Of a DNA stretch of 64,000 nt, positions 27,457 through 37,000 are shown piece after piece (within the stretch, counting starts at the first letter, position 1; every line of letters begins with the position of its first letter). Origin of the DNA: Candidatus Hydrogenedentota bacterium (GTDB lineage Bacteria > Hydrogenedentota > Hydrogenedentia > Hydrogenedentales > CAITNO01); the NCBI GenBank assembly GCA_903893795.1, contig CAITNO010000152.1, positions 28,117-92,116 on the forward strand, in the 5' to 3' direction. The translations under genes and the position numbers were made by a program. The notes under the pieces are model-generated. The model saw nothing but the letters and a program-made list of their open reading frames with translations. It ran no database searches and had not been told where the DNA came from.

Positions 27457-28401
27457 ATGAGTGCTCCCTTTCTTCCCGAGTTTGAAGGGCGGCTGGAGGG
27501 GCTGCCGAAAGACGCGCTGGCCCGTGTGGCCGAAGCGGTGCGGGCGGGGACGTTCCAGTGCGGGTCCGTGGCCCGCGCGCAATACCTGCTGGTTTCTGAG
27601 GCGCCGGACCGCATCCACTTTCGCGCGCGGACGCTGCTCACGGCCATCGGTGTCGGACTGAACGAGGTCACGCTTGCGCGCGACACGGACGGGGGCATTG
27701 CCTACACCGTGCGCTTCTACCGCTGGTTCTACTACTGCCTGTGCATCACCCTGGTGGGGCTTGCCGTGCCCGGCGGCATGCTTGTCGGCCGTTTGCTGGG
27801 TCCAGTCGTGGGCCTGCGCCCCGCCTTTGGCGCGGGCGGTCCCTGGGTCACCTTTATGCTCGGGGCCGTTTTCGTGCTGGGCCTGCTCTGGCCTTTCCTC
27901 CTCACGGCACTGCACAAGCCCATGGCCCGCAGCTTTCTGGAGCAACTGGTGCGCAATGCCAGCGCGGCAGATGCGGCTGCGGGCGCATCGGGGGCCTGCG
28001 GCGCAAAGGGCATGGGCGGCGGCTATGAATATGTGTCCTCCCTGAAGATTATGGGACTGCCGTTGGTGCATGTCGCCTTCGGCCCGCTGCATGGACGGCC
28101 CCGGGGCATTGCCAAGGGTGTCATCGCCATCGGCGATACGGCCTTTGGCGTGCTCTTTGCCCTGGGCGGGGTGGCCGTGGGTGGACTGGCGTTGGGCGGC
28201 GTGTCCTTTGGCCTGTTGACGCTGGGCGGCGTGGCGATCGGCGGTGTCGCGGTGGGCGGACTGGCCGTGGGGGTGATCGCCGTGGGTGGTCTGGCGCTGG
28301 GCGGACTGGCCCTCGGTGGCGGTGCCATAGGGTATTACGCCTACGGATCGGGAGCCATTGGCGTGCATGCCGTCGGGGGCGGGGTGGTCACGCTGCGATA
28401 G
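27457..28401 (+). CDS. Membrane protein with C-terminal glycine-rich GGxAxGG repeats
   Basis: 314 aa, with GGGAGATTGC just before the ATG. Function is not recognised. Residues 1-85 are soluble, two hydrophobic segments follow at about 90-150, and a Cys/Gly/Ala segment lies near 165-190. From about residue 210 a run of short repeats of the form (G)GVA(V/I/L)GG(L/V)A(L/V)G continues almost to the end, with about twelve copies. Such GxxxG-rich repeats could pack as beta or helical membrane arrays. Comparable repeats occur in uncharacterised proteins of Firmicutes and Planctomycetes (from memory). A MITE-like repeat lies upstream, and no partner gene is apparent. Confidence 0.75.
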   Translation: MSAPFLPEFEGRLEGLPKDALARVAEAVRAGTFQCGSVARAQYLLVSEAPDRIHFRARTLLTAIGVGLNEVTLARDTDGGIAYTVRFYRWFYYCLCITLVGLAVPGGMLVGRLLGPVVGLRPAFGAGGPWVTFMLGAVFVLGLLWPFLLTALHKPMARSFLEQLVRNASAADAAAGASGACGAKGMGGGYEYVSSLKIMGLPLVHVAFGPLHGRPRGIAKGVIAIGDTAFGVLFALGGVAVGGLALGGVSFGLLTLGGVAIGGVAVGGLAVGVIAVGGLALGGLALGGGAIGYYAYGSGAIGVHAVGGGVVTLR

Positions 28402-28439
28402 CGTTTCATTCTCGGCCGGAGGACCGCAACAGGCGCATC

Positions 28440-29609
28440 CTACATACTGAAGGCCGCACCTTCATAGGATGCCTGGAACAGCTTTTGCAGCAGGCTCTCG
28501 TCGATGGTGCCGGGCTGGTTTCGGAAACGGTAGGGGTCTCCGGCCAGCTCGGTGGCATAGGCATTCACGACCCCGTCGGGCACACCGTGATCGCGGGCGG
28601 CGGGCGAAATGCCCAAGTCCCGGAACAGGAGGTGAATGCCCTCGCCAACGGCCTTGGCCACCGCCTCCGAATCGCCGGGGTCCGCAGGGTCGGCCGGACG
28701 GCCGAGCGCCTCGCAGATTCTGGCGACCTGCTCGGGCAACTGGTGGGCATTGAAGCCAAACACGGGTGCGAGCAGCAGGCCGTTGGCCAGCCCGTGGGCC
28801 ACGCCGTGGCGCAGCGTGTAGTAATAGCCCATGCCATGGACCACGGTGGTTCCGGTCTGGGCGATGATCATGCCCGAGAGCATGCCCGCATTGAGCATGG
28901 CGCCCCGCGCCTCGAGATTGCCCGGATACTCGGCGGCCACGGGCAGCCATCTGCGCACCAGTTCCACCGTTTCCAGGGCGAGCGGGTCGCTCAGGGGGCA
29001 ATTGCGCGAGATCATGCCCTCCATCGCCTGGCTGAGCGCATCGAGCCCGGTGGCGATGGTGATGTTGCGCGGCATGGACACGGAACGCTCGGGGTCGAGC
29101 AGCGCCACGGAGGGGAACAGGGTGGTGCCGCGCACGGTGCGTTTGGCATTGGTGGACTCGTCCACCAGCACGCTGTAGGGCGTGACCTCGCTGCCGGTGC
29201 CCGCCGTGGTGGGGATGGCGACAATGGGCAGGGGGGGGCGGGTGTACTGGTCATTGCCGAAGAGGCTCGTGCAGGGCTGGTCGTTGACGGCCAGCACGGC
29301 GATGACCTTGGCCGCATCCATCGCGCTGCCCCCGCCGAGGCCGATGACGAAATCGCATTGGGCGCTGCGGCACAGGGCCGCCGCCTCCTCACAGACGCTG
29401 GTGCCTGGGTTTTCATCGACGCCGTCGAAGATGACGGCATCGGGAAAGGCGCCCAGCAGCCGGTTGGGCAGGCCCGCCGCGCGGGCGGAATGGCACCCGG
29501 TCACCACGAAGGGCCGGACGCCAAAGGGATGGCAATACTCGGCCAGCCGTGCAAAGACCCCCACGCCGTACACCACGCGGGTGGGCATGTTCCATTTATA
29601 TGTTTTCAT
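28440..29609 (-). CDS. Iron-containing (group III) alcohol dehydrogenase
   Basis: 389 aa from the ATG at 29609; in-frame starts at 29618 and 29633 are possible. The family uses NAD(P)+ and Fe2+ to oxidise alcohols. The nucleotide loop is VIGLGGGSAMDAAKV, the TTAGTGSEVT motif is typical, and the metal ligands are D in GLDALSQAMEG plus histidines in VVHGMGYYYTLRHGVAHG. The substrate is unknown; 1,3-propanediol, butanol, lactaldehyde or phosphonate-type substrates are all possible. The gene is preceded on the same strand by the TPR gene (29664-30071) with a 54-base gap, so they may form a small operon. Confidence 0.9.
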   Translation of the reverse strand: MKTYKWNMPTRVVYGVGVFARLAEYCHPFGVRPFVVTGCHSARAAGLPNRLLGAFPDAVIFDGVDENPGTSVCEEAAALCRSAQCDFVIGLGGGSAMDAAKVIAVLAVNDQPCTSLFGNDQYTRPPLPIVAIPTTAGTGSEVTPYSVLVDESTNAKRTVRGTTLFPSVALLDPERSVSMPRNITIATGLDALSQAMEGMISRNCPLSDPLALETVELVRRWLPVAAEYPGNLEARGAMLNAGMLSGMIIAQTGTTVVHGMGYYYTLRHGVAHGLANGLLLAPVFGFNAHQLPEQVARICEALGRPADPADPGDSEAVAKAVGEGIHLLFRDLGISPAARDHGVPDGVVNAYATELAGDPYRFRNQPGTIDESLLQKLFQASYEGAAFSM

Positions 29610-29663
29610 CACAGCCATTCTTAATGGTACCACCCGTCCTTGTGTTTGAGTTTTGGTGCGCGC

Positions 29664-30071
29664 CTAACGCCGCTCTCCCCGCGCGCCGAGCCCCTCTTCG
29701 AGGGTCCGGCTGATGGCCGCGTTGTGGGCGGCGAGTTTGTCCAGTTTGGCCTGGGCCTTGGCCGCCGAGTCGGAATCGGGCTCAACAATGACGGCCTTTT
29801 TCCACTCCACCACGGCCTCTTCCGGCGTGCCCAGTTTGTGGAGGGTGTTTCCCAGGTTGCAGTGCGCCCGTGCATAGACGGGGTCCTGGGCGATGGCCTG
29901 GCGGAATTGGTCGGCCGCCTCGATGTATTTCTTGCTGTTGTAGGCGGCAATGCCCTTTTCCACGCAGCGGATCGCGGCTTTACGCTGGGGGGTAACGGTG
30001 CCGTCCCCTGCCTTGCGCAGGTGCAACAAATCCGTTGCGCCCAGAATCCGCTGAAAAAAGGAATCGCCCAT
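29664..30071 (-). CDS. Small TPR-repeat protein
   Basis: 135 aa from the ATG at 30071. Two to three tetratricopeptide repeats are visible: EKGIAAYNSKKYIEAADQFRQAIAQDP, ARAHCNLGNTLHKLGTPEEAVVEWKKAV, then a helical tail rich in Ala and Lys. TPRs mediate protein-protein contacts. No signal peptide or membrane segment is present, so it is probably cytoplasmic. A longer upstream reading frame is open to 30155 but lacks a ribosome site. The role and partner are unknown. Confidence 0.75.
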   Translation of the reverse strand: MGDSFFQRILGATDLLHLRKAGDGTVTPQRKAAIRCVEKGIAAYNSKKYIEAADQFRQAIAQDPVYARAHCNLGNTLHKLGTPEEAVVEWKKAVIVEPDSDSAAKAQAKLDKLAAHNAAISRTLEEGLGARGERR

Positions 30072-30227
30072 GCTTTTACCCGCCTTGTTGCATTCTACCC
30101 GCTGTCCACCTGTCCGAGCGGCCGTGTTTTCACCTGTTGTGGTTGAAAAAGGCAACTACCGCATGCAGTGTAACACTGAATACACAAGGCGTCAATCGTA
30201 TAAACCACTTACGGGAAAGGCCACCGG

Positions 30228-30734
30228 TCACATGGGCGTGTCGGCGCTCGGACCGTAGATGGAGGGCAGGGCGACGTCGTGGAGGCGCGCATACACGGTC
30301 AACTGGCCCCGGTGGTGAATGAGGTGGCTCATTACCATGGTCCGGTAGACGGCCACGCGGGGCATGGTGAAGACCACGCTCCCCGCGTTTTTCAGCGACC
30401 AGGCCTCCATCATGGTGTCATCTGAGGCTCCGGCGAGAATCTCACGGCCAATGCGAACATTTTCATCGAAGAGGGCCAGCAGGGCGGCCGTGGTGGTGAA
30501 GGGTATCTTCTTGAAGGGCGAGCCGCCTTCAGGATTCAGGTCCAACTGGGTCTCGCCAATAATAAACCGGCAATAGGCCGGGATGCCTGCGATGTGGATA
30601 GCCAGTTCGCCCAGTGAGGAGGACTTCGCGTGGGGTTTCCAGGCACCCTGCGCCTCGGGCAGTCGTTCCAGCAGGTTTCGGGTGGAAAGCATCTCGTGGT
30701 CAAATTCCGGCAAATGTCGGTCTATGATGTTCAT
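30228..30734 (-). CDS. DinB-like family protein
   Basis: 168 aa; AAAAGGAG lies eight bases before the ATG. It is a four-helix-bundle DinB/YfiT-like protein: HEMLSTRNLLERLPEAQGAWKPHAKSSS near the N terminus (metal-ligand His), a LGELAIHIAGIPAYCR helix, and TMVMSHLIHHRGQLTVYARL near the C terminus, supplying the other His ligands. Family members bind a metal and are often thiol S-transferases or damage-inducible proteins. No DNA-damage box was identified. It is transcribed divergently from the SPFH operon. Confidence 0.8.
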   Translation of the reverse strand: MNIIDRHLPEFDHEMLSTRNLLERLPEAQGAWKPHAKSSSLGELAIHIAGIPAYCRFIIGETQLDLNPEGGSPFKKIPFTTTAALLALFDENVRIGREILAGASDDTMMEAWSLKNAGSVVFTMPRVAVYRTMVMSHLIHHRGQLTVYARLHDVALPSIYGPSADTPM

Positions 30735-30895
30735 GGCACGGTCTCCTTTTCGGCCTATTCTAACGCAGTTCCACAATAAGTGGAAACCCGCCATTTGGGT
30801 TTGTGATTCCCGCATCACGCCGTGGCACGGGCGAAAAAAGGGGGGCAGACACGCTTTTCAAACTGCCGAAAAGCGAGTCAGTCCCTATTTTTCGC

Positions 30896-30924
30896 TTGAC
30901 AGGCTCGGTTTTGCATGATATCAT
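30896..30924 (+). promoter_or_regulatory. Near-consensus sigma70 promoter with palindromic -10, SPFH operon
   Basis: TTGACA (30896-30901, exact consensus), a 17-base spacer and TATCAT (30919-30924). The palindrome ATGATATCAT (30915-30924) covers the -10 and could be an operator for the ribbon-helix-helix protein encoded in the operon. Confidence 0.75.
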
Positions 30925-30954
30925 TTTGATATGGTTTTGAAAGGAGGCCATGAC

Positions 30955-31830
30955 ATGGTATCGAAAGATCTTGAACGGCGGGTTTCCGACGGGTGGGCGG
31001 TGCTGACGGTGGTGATTGCCACAGGGTTCCTGGTCCTCGCAGGCTTTATTATCGGATTGCTTTCGGAGGCCATTTCCCTGATTGTGCTGGTGGTGCTGGC
31101 GGGTATTGTTTGGGTGGTCTGTGTCAGTGGATTCTTCACACTTCAGCCCAATGAGGCGGCCGTGCTGGTGCTTTTCGGCAAATACGTGGGCACGGTGCGG
31201 GTGAGCGGGTTTCACTGGGCCAATCCGTTTTACCTGAAGAAGAAGGTGTCGCTGCGTCGGCGCAACCTGAACGGGGCGACAATCAAGGTGAACGACCTGC
31301 GGGGCAACCCCATCGAGATCGCGGCCGTGGTGGTTTGGCGCGTCGAGGATGCGGCCAAGGCCGCCTTTGACGTGGATCATTTCGAGAACTATGTTTCCAT
31401 CCAGAGCGAGGCGGCGCTGCGCCACATGGCCATGGCCTATCCCTATGACGATTTTCACGCGACGGAGCTGATATCGCTGCGCGGCAGCACGGACGAGGTG
31501 TCGAAAGCACTCCAGGTTGAAGTGCAGGAACGCGTGGCCCCCGCAGGCGTCATCATTGAGGAAACGCGCCTGGCCCACCTGGCCTATGCGGCCGAAATTG
31601 CCGGGGCGATGCTCCAGCGGCAGCAGGCCGAGGCGGTGGTGGCGGCGCGGTCGCGCATTGTTGAGGGCGCGGTGGGCATGGTGGAAATGGCCATTGCCAA
31701 ACTGGAAGAGTCCGGGCAGTTCCCGCTCGACGACGAGCGCAAGGCCGCCATGGTGAGCAACCTGATGGTGGTGCTGTGCGCCCATGAATCTGTCCGGCCC
31801 GTGGTGAACACCGGCACACTGTACCATTAG
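30955..31830 (+). CDS. SPFH (band 7/stomatin/flotillin) domain membrane protein
   Basis: 291 aa from the ATG at 30955, preceded by AAAGGAGG. An N-terminal pair of hydrophobic segments (about residues 12-63) is followed by the SPFH domain: LQPNEAAVLVLFGKYVGTVRVSGFHWANPF, then VNDLRGNPIEIAAVVVWRVED and EALRHMAMAYPYDD, and a helical tail (LAHLAYAAEIAGAMLQRQQAEAV). SPFH proteins form membrane-bound oligomers in functional microdomains. Two very small genes follow in the same operon, the first 12 bases away. There is no NfeD or protease partner, which is the usual association of bacterial SPFH genes. Confidence 0.9.
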   Translation: MVSKDLERRVSDGWAVLTVVIATGFLVLAGFIIGLLSEAISLIVLVVLAGIVWVVCVSGFFTLQPNEAAVLVLFGKYVGTVRVSGFHWANPFYLKKKVSLRRRNLNGATIKVNDLRGNPIEIAAVVVWRVEDAAKAAFDVDHFENYVSIQSEAALRHMAMAYPYDDFHATELISLRGSTDEVSKALQVEVQERVAPAGVIIEETRLAHLAYAAEIAGAMLQRQQAEAVVAARSRIVEGAVGMVEMAIAKLEESGQFPLDDERKAAMVSNLMVVLCAHESVRPVVNTGTLYH

Positions 31831-31842
31831 AAAGGCATTGTT

Positions 31843-32034
31843 GTGGCCGAGAAGAAGTCATTTCTCCTGCGGCTCCCCCCGGAGTTGATGGATGAGCTGA
31901 ACCGTTGGGCTGCGGATGAACTCCGCAGCCTCAACGGGCAGATGGAGTATGTGCTGCGGGAGGCGGTGCGCAAACGTCGGCGGGCGATACCGGAAAGCGC
32001 TCCGGAAGAAGGAGAAGCGGACGATGGCGTATAA
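31843..32034 (+). CDS. Small ribbon-helix-helix (Arc-like) protein
   Basis: 63 aa with a GTG start; GAAAGG lies eight bases upstream. FLLRLPPELMDELNRWAADELRSLNGQMEYVLREAV is the standard RHH pattern: a beta strand (S/FLLRLPP) that reads DNA, then two helices. It is like Arc/CopG and some antitoxins. The tail is acidic (ESAPEEGEADDGV). It is probably a dimeric DNA-binding repressor of this operon. The ATGATATCAT palindrome at 30915 is a candidate site. It overlaps the next gene by 11 bases. No toxin-like partner is present. Confidence 0.8.
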   Translation: MAEKKSFLLRLPPELMDELNRWAADELRSLNGQMEYVLREAVRKRRRAIPESAPEEGEADDGV

Positions 32035-32515
32035 CTATGAGGGTTGCGTGGATTATCGCGGCGATGCGGCCATGGCGCTGGAATGCGCGAGAAACCTGCT
32101 TGAGGCGAAGGGGTTCAAGGTGCTGCCGCCCGCTGCAAACCAGTTGTGGTTCACCAATCCGGTTTCCTATCTGAACACGAAGAAGAAGCCCTTGCTGATG
32201 GTTTCCAAGGGCTGTATCACCGCAACGGGTTCGTCGCTGACCCTGCAGGCCGAATTGGGAAATTTGCAGGCCTTGGTCAAATTCCTTGTGCTTCTGGTCG
32301 CGGTTCTGGCCATTCCCGAAACGGCCATGGTGGCCGTGATTCTGGTGATGGTGGCCAAGCAGCCGGCGCTATTGCCGATTTGCCTGCTGTCCATCGCGCC
32401 AGTGCCGCTGGTGTTTCTGCTGATGCCCAGATTCCAGGGCAGGATCACAGCGCGCGCACTGGATGCGTTGCTGAACGAAGTCGCCGTTGTGGGGGGCGGC
32501 CGGGGTTCCAGTTGA
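32024..32515 (+). CDS. Small two-helix membrane protein of the SPFH operon
   Basis: 163 aa; the ATG at 32024 follows AAGGAGAAGCGG. Function is not recognised. It starts with a soluble domain of about 85 residues (YNYEGCVDYRGDAAMALECARNLLEAKGFKV...), followed by two close hydrophobic segments (about 86-135: ALVKFLVLLVAVLAIPETAMVAVILVMVA and LLPICLLSIAPVPLVFLLM). A short amphipathic tail follows (ITARALDALLNEVAVVGGG). The overlap with the RHH gene implies coupled translation, so it probably works with the SPFH protein at the membrane. Confidence 0.7.
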   Translation: MAYNYEGCVDYRGDAAMALECARNLLEAKGFKVLPPAANQLWFTNPVSYLNTKKKPLLMVSKGCITATGSSLTLQAELGNLQALVKFLVLLVAVLAIPETAMVAVILVMVAKQPALLPICLLSIAPVPLVFLLMPRFQGRITARALDALLNEVAVVGGGRGSS

Positions 32516-32861
32516 AGCGGGGTGTTTCGTACTGCCAAGGGGCTGCATGGCCGCAAGCAAAGTATCCAGCATCCTGAATTCAGAAGGAAAGACGGCAGAC
32601 AGGAATGTCTGCCCCACACTTTTCAGCCGCTTCCGGTTTCAGATTCTGGCCCAAGCTTCTGAAGCCTTTGCATTGGGGTGCCGTCACGTTGGGCTTTTTG
32701 CGGCTTTGAGGTGGGGGAGGGGACTTTTGCCGGGCCTTCTTTCGGCTGTGACCAAGAGGCCAGAGGGGCGCTTATCACGGGACTTGGATTCACGCCGCGA
32801 ATTCGGCACACTATAGCGATTACGTGCCACTTGTGTGGCGTGAGGAAAGCGCGACTTCCCA
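32516..32861. other. Intergenic stretch with a dispersed repeat copy
   Basis: 346 bases with no gene. It holds the second copy of the 27-bp palindrome at 32592-32618. The remainder shows no promoter or hairpin I would defend, although the YhaO-like gene must be transcribed from somewhere within it or from the SPFH operon. Confidence 0.6.
32592..32618 (-). repeat. 27-bp palindromic dispersed repeat, intergenic copy
   Basis: The exact reverse complement of 4276-4302, with the core GGCAGAC-aggaat-GTCTGCC. It lies 77 bases after the SPFH operon's last stop. Confidence 0.8.
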
Positions 32862-34034
32862 ATGAAGTTAATACACACGTCAGACATACATCTGGACGCC
32901 TGTTTCGCCGGTGCGGGCATGCCGCCCGGATTTGGGGCCAGGCGCCGCCATCAATTGCGCGAGACTTTCGCGGCGGTGCTGCGCCATGCCTGGACCTGCG
33001 GCGCCGAGGCGGTGCTCATTGCGGGCGACCTTTTCGAGCAGGACCGTGTCAGCCGCGACACGCTGGCCTTTTTGCGGGAGCAGTTTGAGCGGCTTGCGCC
33101 GTTGCCGATCCTCATCGCGCCGGGGAACCGCGACCCCTTTACGGAAGACTCGCCTTGGTTTTCCGAGGAATGGCCCGCCAACGTTCACATATTCAGCAGG
33201 CCCGAGTGGACCGCATGGGAATGCCCCGGCGCGCCGCTGACGGTGCACGGACTTGCGGCAACGGGCACAGAACTGCCGGACGACGCCTTTGCGCGCCTGC
33301 GCGTGCCCCGCGACGGCCGTCTGCATGTGGCGCTTGCCCACGGCACGGAGCGGTCCTGCATGGGGCCAGGGGACAAGGCCCACGCGCCCTTTGATCTGTT
33401 CTCCATCGCACAGCCGGGACTGCATTACCTCGCGCTGGGCCATATCCACCGCATGATCGCGGTGCGGCAGGACCAAGGCTTTCAGGCGTGGTATTCGGGC
33501 CCGCCCGAGGGGCGCGATTTTGACGAGGCGGGGCCAATGCACCTGCTGGAGGTGGAGATTATCCCGCCCGAGACCAACAAGTCCGCCACGGTGCTTGTCG
33601 CGCCCCGGCAGTCGTCCAAACTGATCTATGCCGCCGCCGAAATCGACTGTTCCGCCGTGCCGGACAGTGAAGCGCTGGCCGCCGTGGTCGCCGACAGGCT
33701 CAGCCAGTCTGAAAGTGCCGTGATTGCCCGGGTCTCGCTTACCGGCATGGTGGCACCGGAGCTGCGCGAGGCCATTCCATTCCTGGCACAGGCGCTCGAA
33801 GGACGTTTTGAGGCGGTCTGCATTGACGACCAGACCCAGCCGGATGACGATTTCGATGAGATAGGGCGCGAGGACACGGCCCTTGGCGAGTTTGTGCGCA
33901 GCCTGACGGAAGCGCGCGACGCCGCGCTCGACCCGGCACACCGGGCCGTGCTTGCGCGGGCGCGGGAAGTGGGTCTGGCCGCATTTTTGGGCCGCGAACC
34001 GCAGGTGCGCGGCATGGAGGCACCGCTTCCATGA
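32862..34034 (+). CDS. SbcD/YhaO-like metallophosphoesterase (DNA repair exonuclease)
   Basis: 390 aa. Calcineurin-type metal motifs run in order: D-x-H in TSDIHLDACF, GDLFEQD, GNRDPF (where the usual GNHD histidine is Arg), the histidine of VALAHGTE, and GHIH. A C-terminal region of about 150 residues is a capping and partner-binding part. Such proteins are the nuclease half of SbcCD or YhaON, cutting DNA ends in concert with an ATPase. The ATPase gene follows with a four-base ATGA overlap. The R in GNRD recurs in YhaO-like proteins, as far as I recall, so activity need not be lost. Confidence 0.87.
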   Translation: MKLIHTSDIHLDACFAGAGMPPGFGARRRHQLRETFAAVLRHAWTCGAEAVLIAGDLFEQDRVSRDTLAFLREQFERLAPLPILIAPGNRDPFTEDSPWFSEEWPANVHIFSRPEWTAWECPGAPLTVHGLAATGTELPDDAFARLRVPRDGRLHVALAHGTERSCMGPGDKAHAPFDLFSIAQPGLHYLALGHIHRMIAVRQDQGFQAWYSGPPEGRDFDEAGPMHLLEVEIIPPETNKSATVLVAPRQSSKLIYAAAEIDCSAVPDSEALAAVVADRLSQSESAVIARVSLTGMVAPELREAIPFLAQALEGRFEAVCIDDQTQPDDDFDEIGREDTALGEFVRSLTEARDAALDPAHRAVLARAREVGLAAFLGREPQVRGMEAPLP

Positions 34035-37000
34035 GACTGTGCGAGGTGTACATCGACGGCTACGGCCGCCTGTCCGACTGCAGCCTGAGCTTTGAGCCGG
34101 GGTTGCAGGTGGTGATTGGCCCCAACGAGCGCGGCAAATCCACGGTCCGCTGCTTCGTCACCGACATGCTCTACGGCCAGAAGCGCGACGGCACGCACGC
34201 CCTCTACGAAGAGAGCAACGCCCTGCGCCTGCCCTGGACCCGGCCCGAGTGTTATGGCGGCCGTCTCGTGTATGAACTCGAAAACGGCGTGCGCTTCGAG
34301 GTGCGCCGCACCTTCCACCGGGGCCGCGAGCAGGTCCGGGTGGTGGACGTCCACCAGGACCGGGACATTACCGCATCCTTTCCCGTGCTCGCCAACCGCG
34401 AGATCGATTTTGCGCGCGCCCATCTGGGCCTGGGCAAGTCCGTGTTTGTCAATGCGGCCACCATCGGCCACCTCAGTCTGGACGGACTGGGCGACCAGGA
34501 TGCGCTCGATGAAATCCGCGACCGGCTGCTGGCGATTGCCGATTCCGGCGCCGGGGGCCGGTCTGCCGACGCCGCATTGCGCGCGCTCACCGCGCGCATC
34601 GAGGCCATCGGCCGCGCCGATGCCCGCAACCGCCCCCTGCCCGTCGCGCAGGCGCGGCTGGCCGCGCTCAACGAGGAGCATGCCCGCGCGGCGGCCGCCC
34701 GCCGCGAACTGGCGGAGATGGCACAGCAACGGGGCGCGCTCAAGCGGCGCGGCGCCGAACTGGACGCCGGGCGCGAACTGGTGGAGAATGCGGTGGACCG
34801 CGCGCGCGCACACCGGCGGGCCGCGCGGCTGCAGGATGCCGACAGGATTCAGCAGCGCATTGACGAAATCACCCAGCGCTGCTTCCAATTGGGCCCGTAC
34901 CGCGACACGCCGCTGGAACGCCTGGCCGAGGCGCAGCAGGCGCGCATGCACTCCGAAACCGCCCGGCTCCAGGTGCAGCGGCGCGAGCAGGAACTGGAGG
35001 ACTTGGCCGCGCAGGTCGAGTCGGAACGCCAGCGCAGCGCCCAGAACACGGCCGTGATGCCGCTGCCCGTCCCCGAGACGGTCGAGGCGCGCTACCACGA
35101 ACTGCGCGGCATGACGGAGCGCATGGACGAGCGCGTCAACGACGAGCAGTCGCGGCTGGACCAGACCCAGGAGCAGATCATTCTCACCCAGAACCGTCTG
35201 GCCGATCTGTCTGATTTCAGCCGGGGAACAACGGACCCCATAGAATGGCTCACCCAGTTGCAGAGTTCGTTCACCCTGGCGCTGCGCGCGCGCAGCGAGG
35301 CCCAGGCGGAACTGGAACGGCTGAAGCTGGAAGTGGAGCGGCACCAGGATGAAATGGCGCCCGACGCCGACCTGTTCCGCGGATGCACCTCCATCTCCGA
35401 GAGCCTGCGGGAGTTTGAAACGGGCCGCAAGCGGGCCGTGGAGAAGCGGGCGAACACCGAGAATGAACTGCACACACTGGGCCGCGTCCGCGACAAGCTC
35501 AAAGAGGGCAGGCCCGCCCTGATGGTGCTTTCAGGCATCTGCGCCGTGTCCATTCTGGTGCTGCTGGGGATTCTGTTCCTTTCGGGCAAGCTGCCTATTC
35601 TGTTCGCCGTGGCCATCATTTTTCTTGCCCTCGGCTATTTCCTGTACCACCTCGTTTCCACCAAGGTTCGCATCACCGATGCGACCGAGCGCATCGCCGT
35701 GCTTCAGGGAAGCCTAGACTTGATGGCCTCCGACGACCCCCATCTGTCCCCCGTCGAAGTTCTAATGATACGCGCCGACTGCAAGTACCCCCGCGAACTG
35801 GAGGGGCGCTATGACTGTTACCGCGAGGCAAAGGCGCTGTTAAAAGCCGCCCTGCTGGAACTGGAACGGCAGGAAGGGATCACGCGCGACAGCGAGGAGC
35901 GCGTGCCGCAATTCTACGGCAGGCTTGTGGAGGAATTTCAGCGGCTGGGCGAGACCCTGTGCGGAGAGGATGACATTCACAACGCCGTCGGGCGCGTCAT
36001 GTCCCGGTACCAGGATTACCGCGACGCCAAGCGCCGCATGTCCGACCTGCGGGGCACGCTGCAGACTTCCATTGAGCGCCTCGGCAAACAGCGCGATTTG
36101 CTGAAAACGACCCAGGACGCGCTGGCGCTGCATGAGGCGCAGATTCGAAGCGTGATGCGGCAGGGCGGGTTCGTCGAAGAGGGGAACATGCCCGACACGC
36201 TGGCCGCGCTGCGCGCCTATGCGGACTATACCGGCCAGTGCCAGGCGCACAGCGGCCGTCTCGAACTGCTGCGCGACCAGGCCGACGCCGCGCAGAAGCT
36301 GTTGCTGGAGGAGCGCGCCGAGGAACTGAGCAGGCGCAGGCGCCTGGAAGAACTGCTTGGTACGGCCGGCGTGGTTTCGGTGGAGGAGTGGCAGGAGCGC
36401 ACCGAGAAGGCGCGTGAATACCGCAGCCTGCAGGAAACCCGTGTGGCGCTGGAGGAGCAACTGGCCGGACTGCTGGAGGGCGGCACGCTGGCCGACCTGC
36501 GCCGCGCCGCCGCGGAGGCCGAGGCCGACGCGCCGAAGGACACGCTGGAGGAACTGGAGGCAGAACTGCTCCGTGTCAGTGCCGAGGCCGCCGGGCTTCG
36601 CCAGGAGTTGCAGGCGCTGGTGCTGGCCATGGCCGAAAGGGGGGCGGGGCACCGCACGCTCAACGAGATTGAGGAAGACCGCGCGGCGGTCGAGGCTTCC
36701 GTCCGTGCCCTGGAGCAGGAGTTTGAAGCCGCCGCCCGCGCGCTGGCCGTCATCGAGGATGTGGCCGTGTCTCGCCATGCGCGCATCGCGCCCATCGTGG
36801 CCCGCGAGGCCTCGGCCTGTCTGCGCTATGTCACCGGCGGGGTTCACGGTGACCTCGTCATCGGCCCCGACTTCCGCATCAGCCTCAAGACCGCCGGTCC
36901 CAACGCCTCGGAGAAAAACCTCAGCAAGGGTGCGCTGGACCAGCTTTATCTGTCCCTGCGCATCGCCCTGGTGCAGTTCCTTTGCGATGACCACGAGTCG

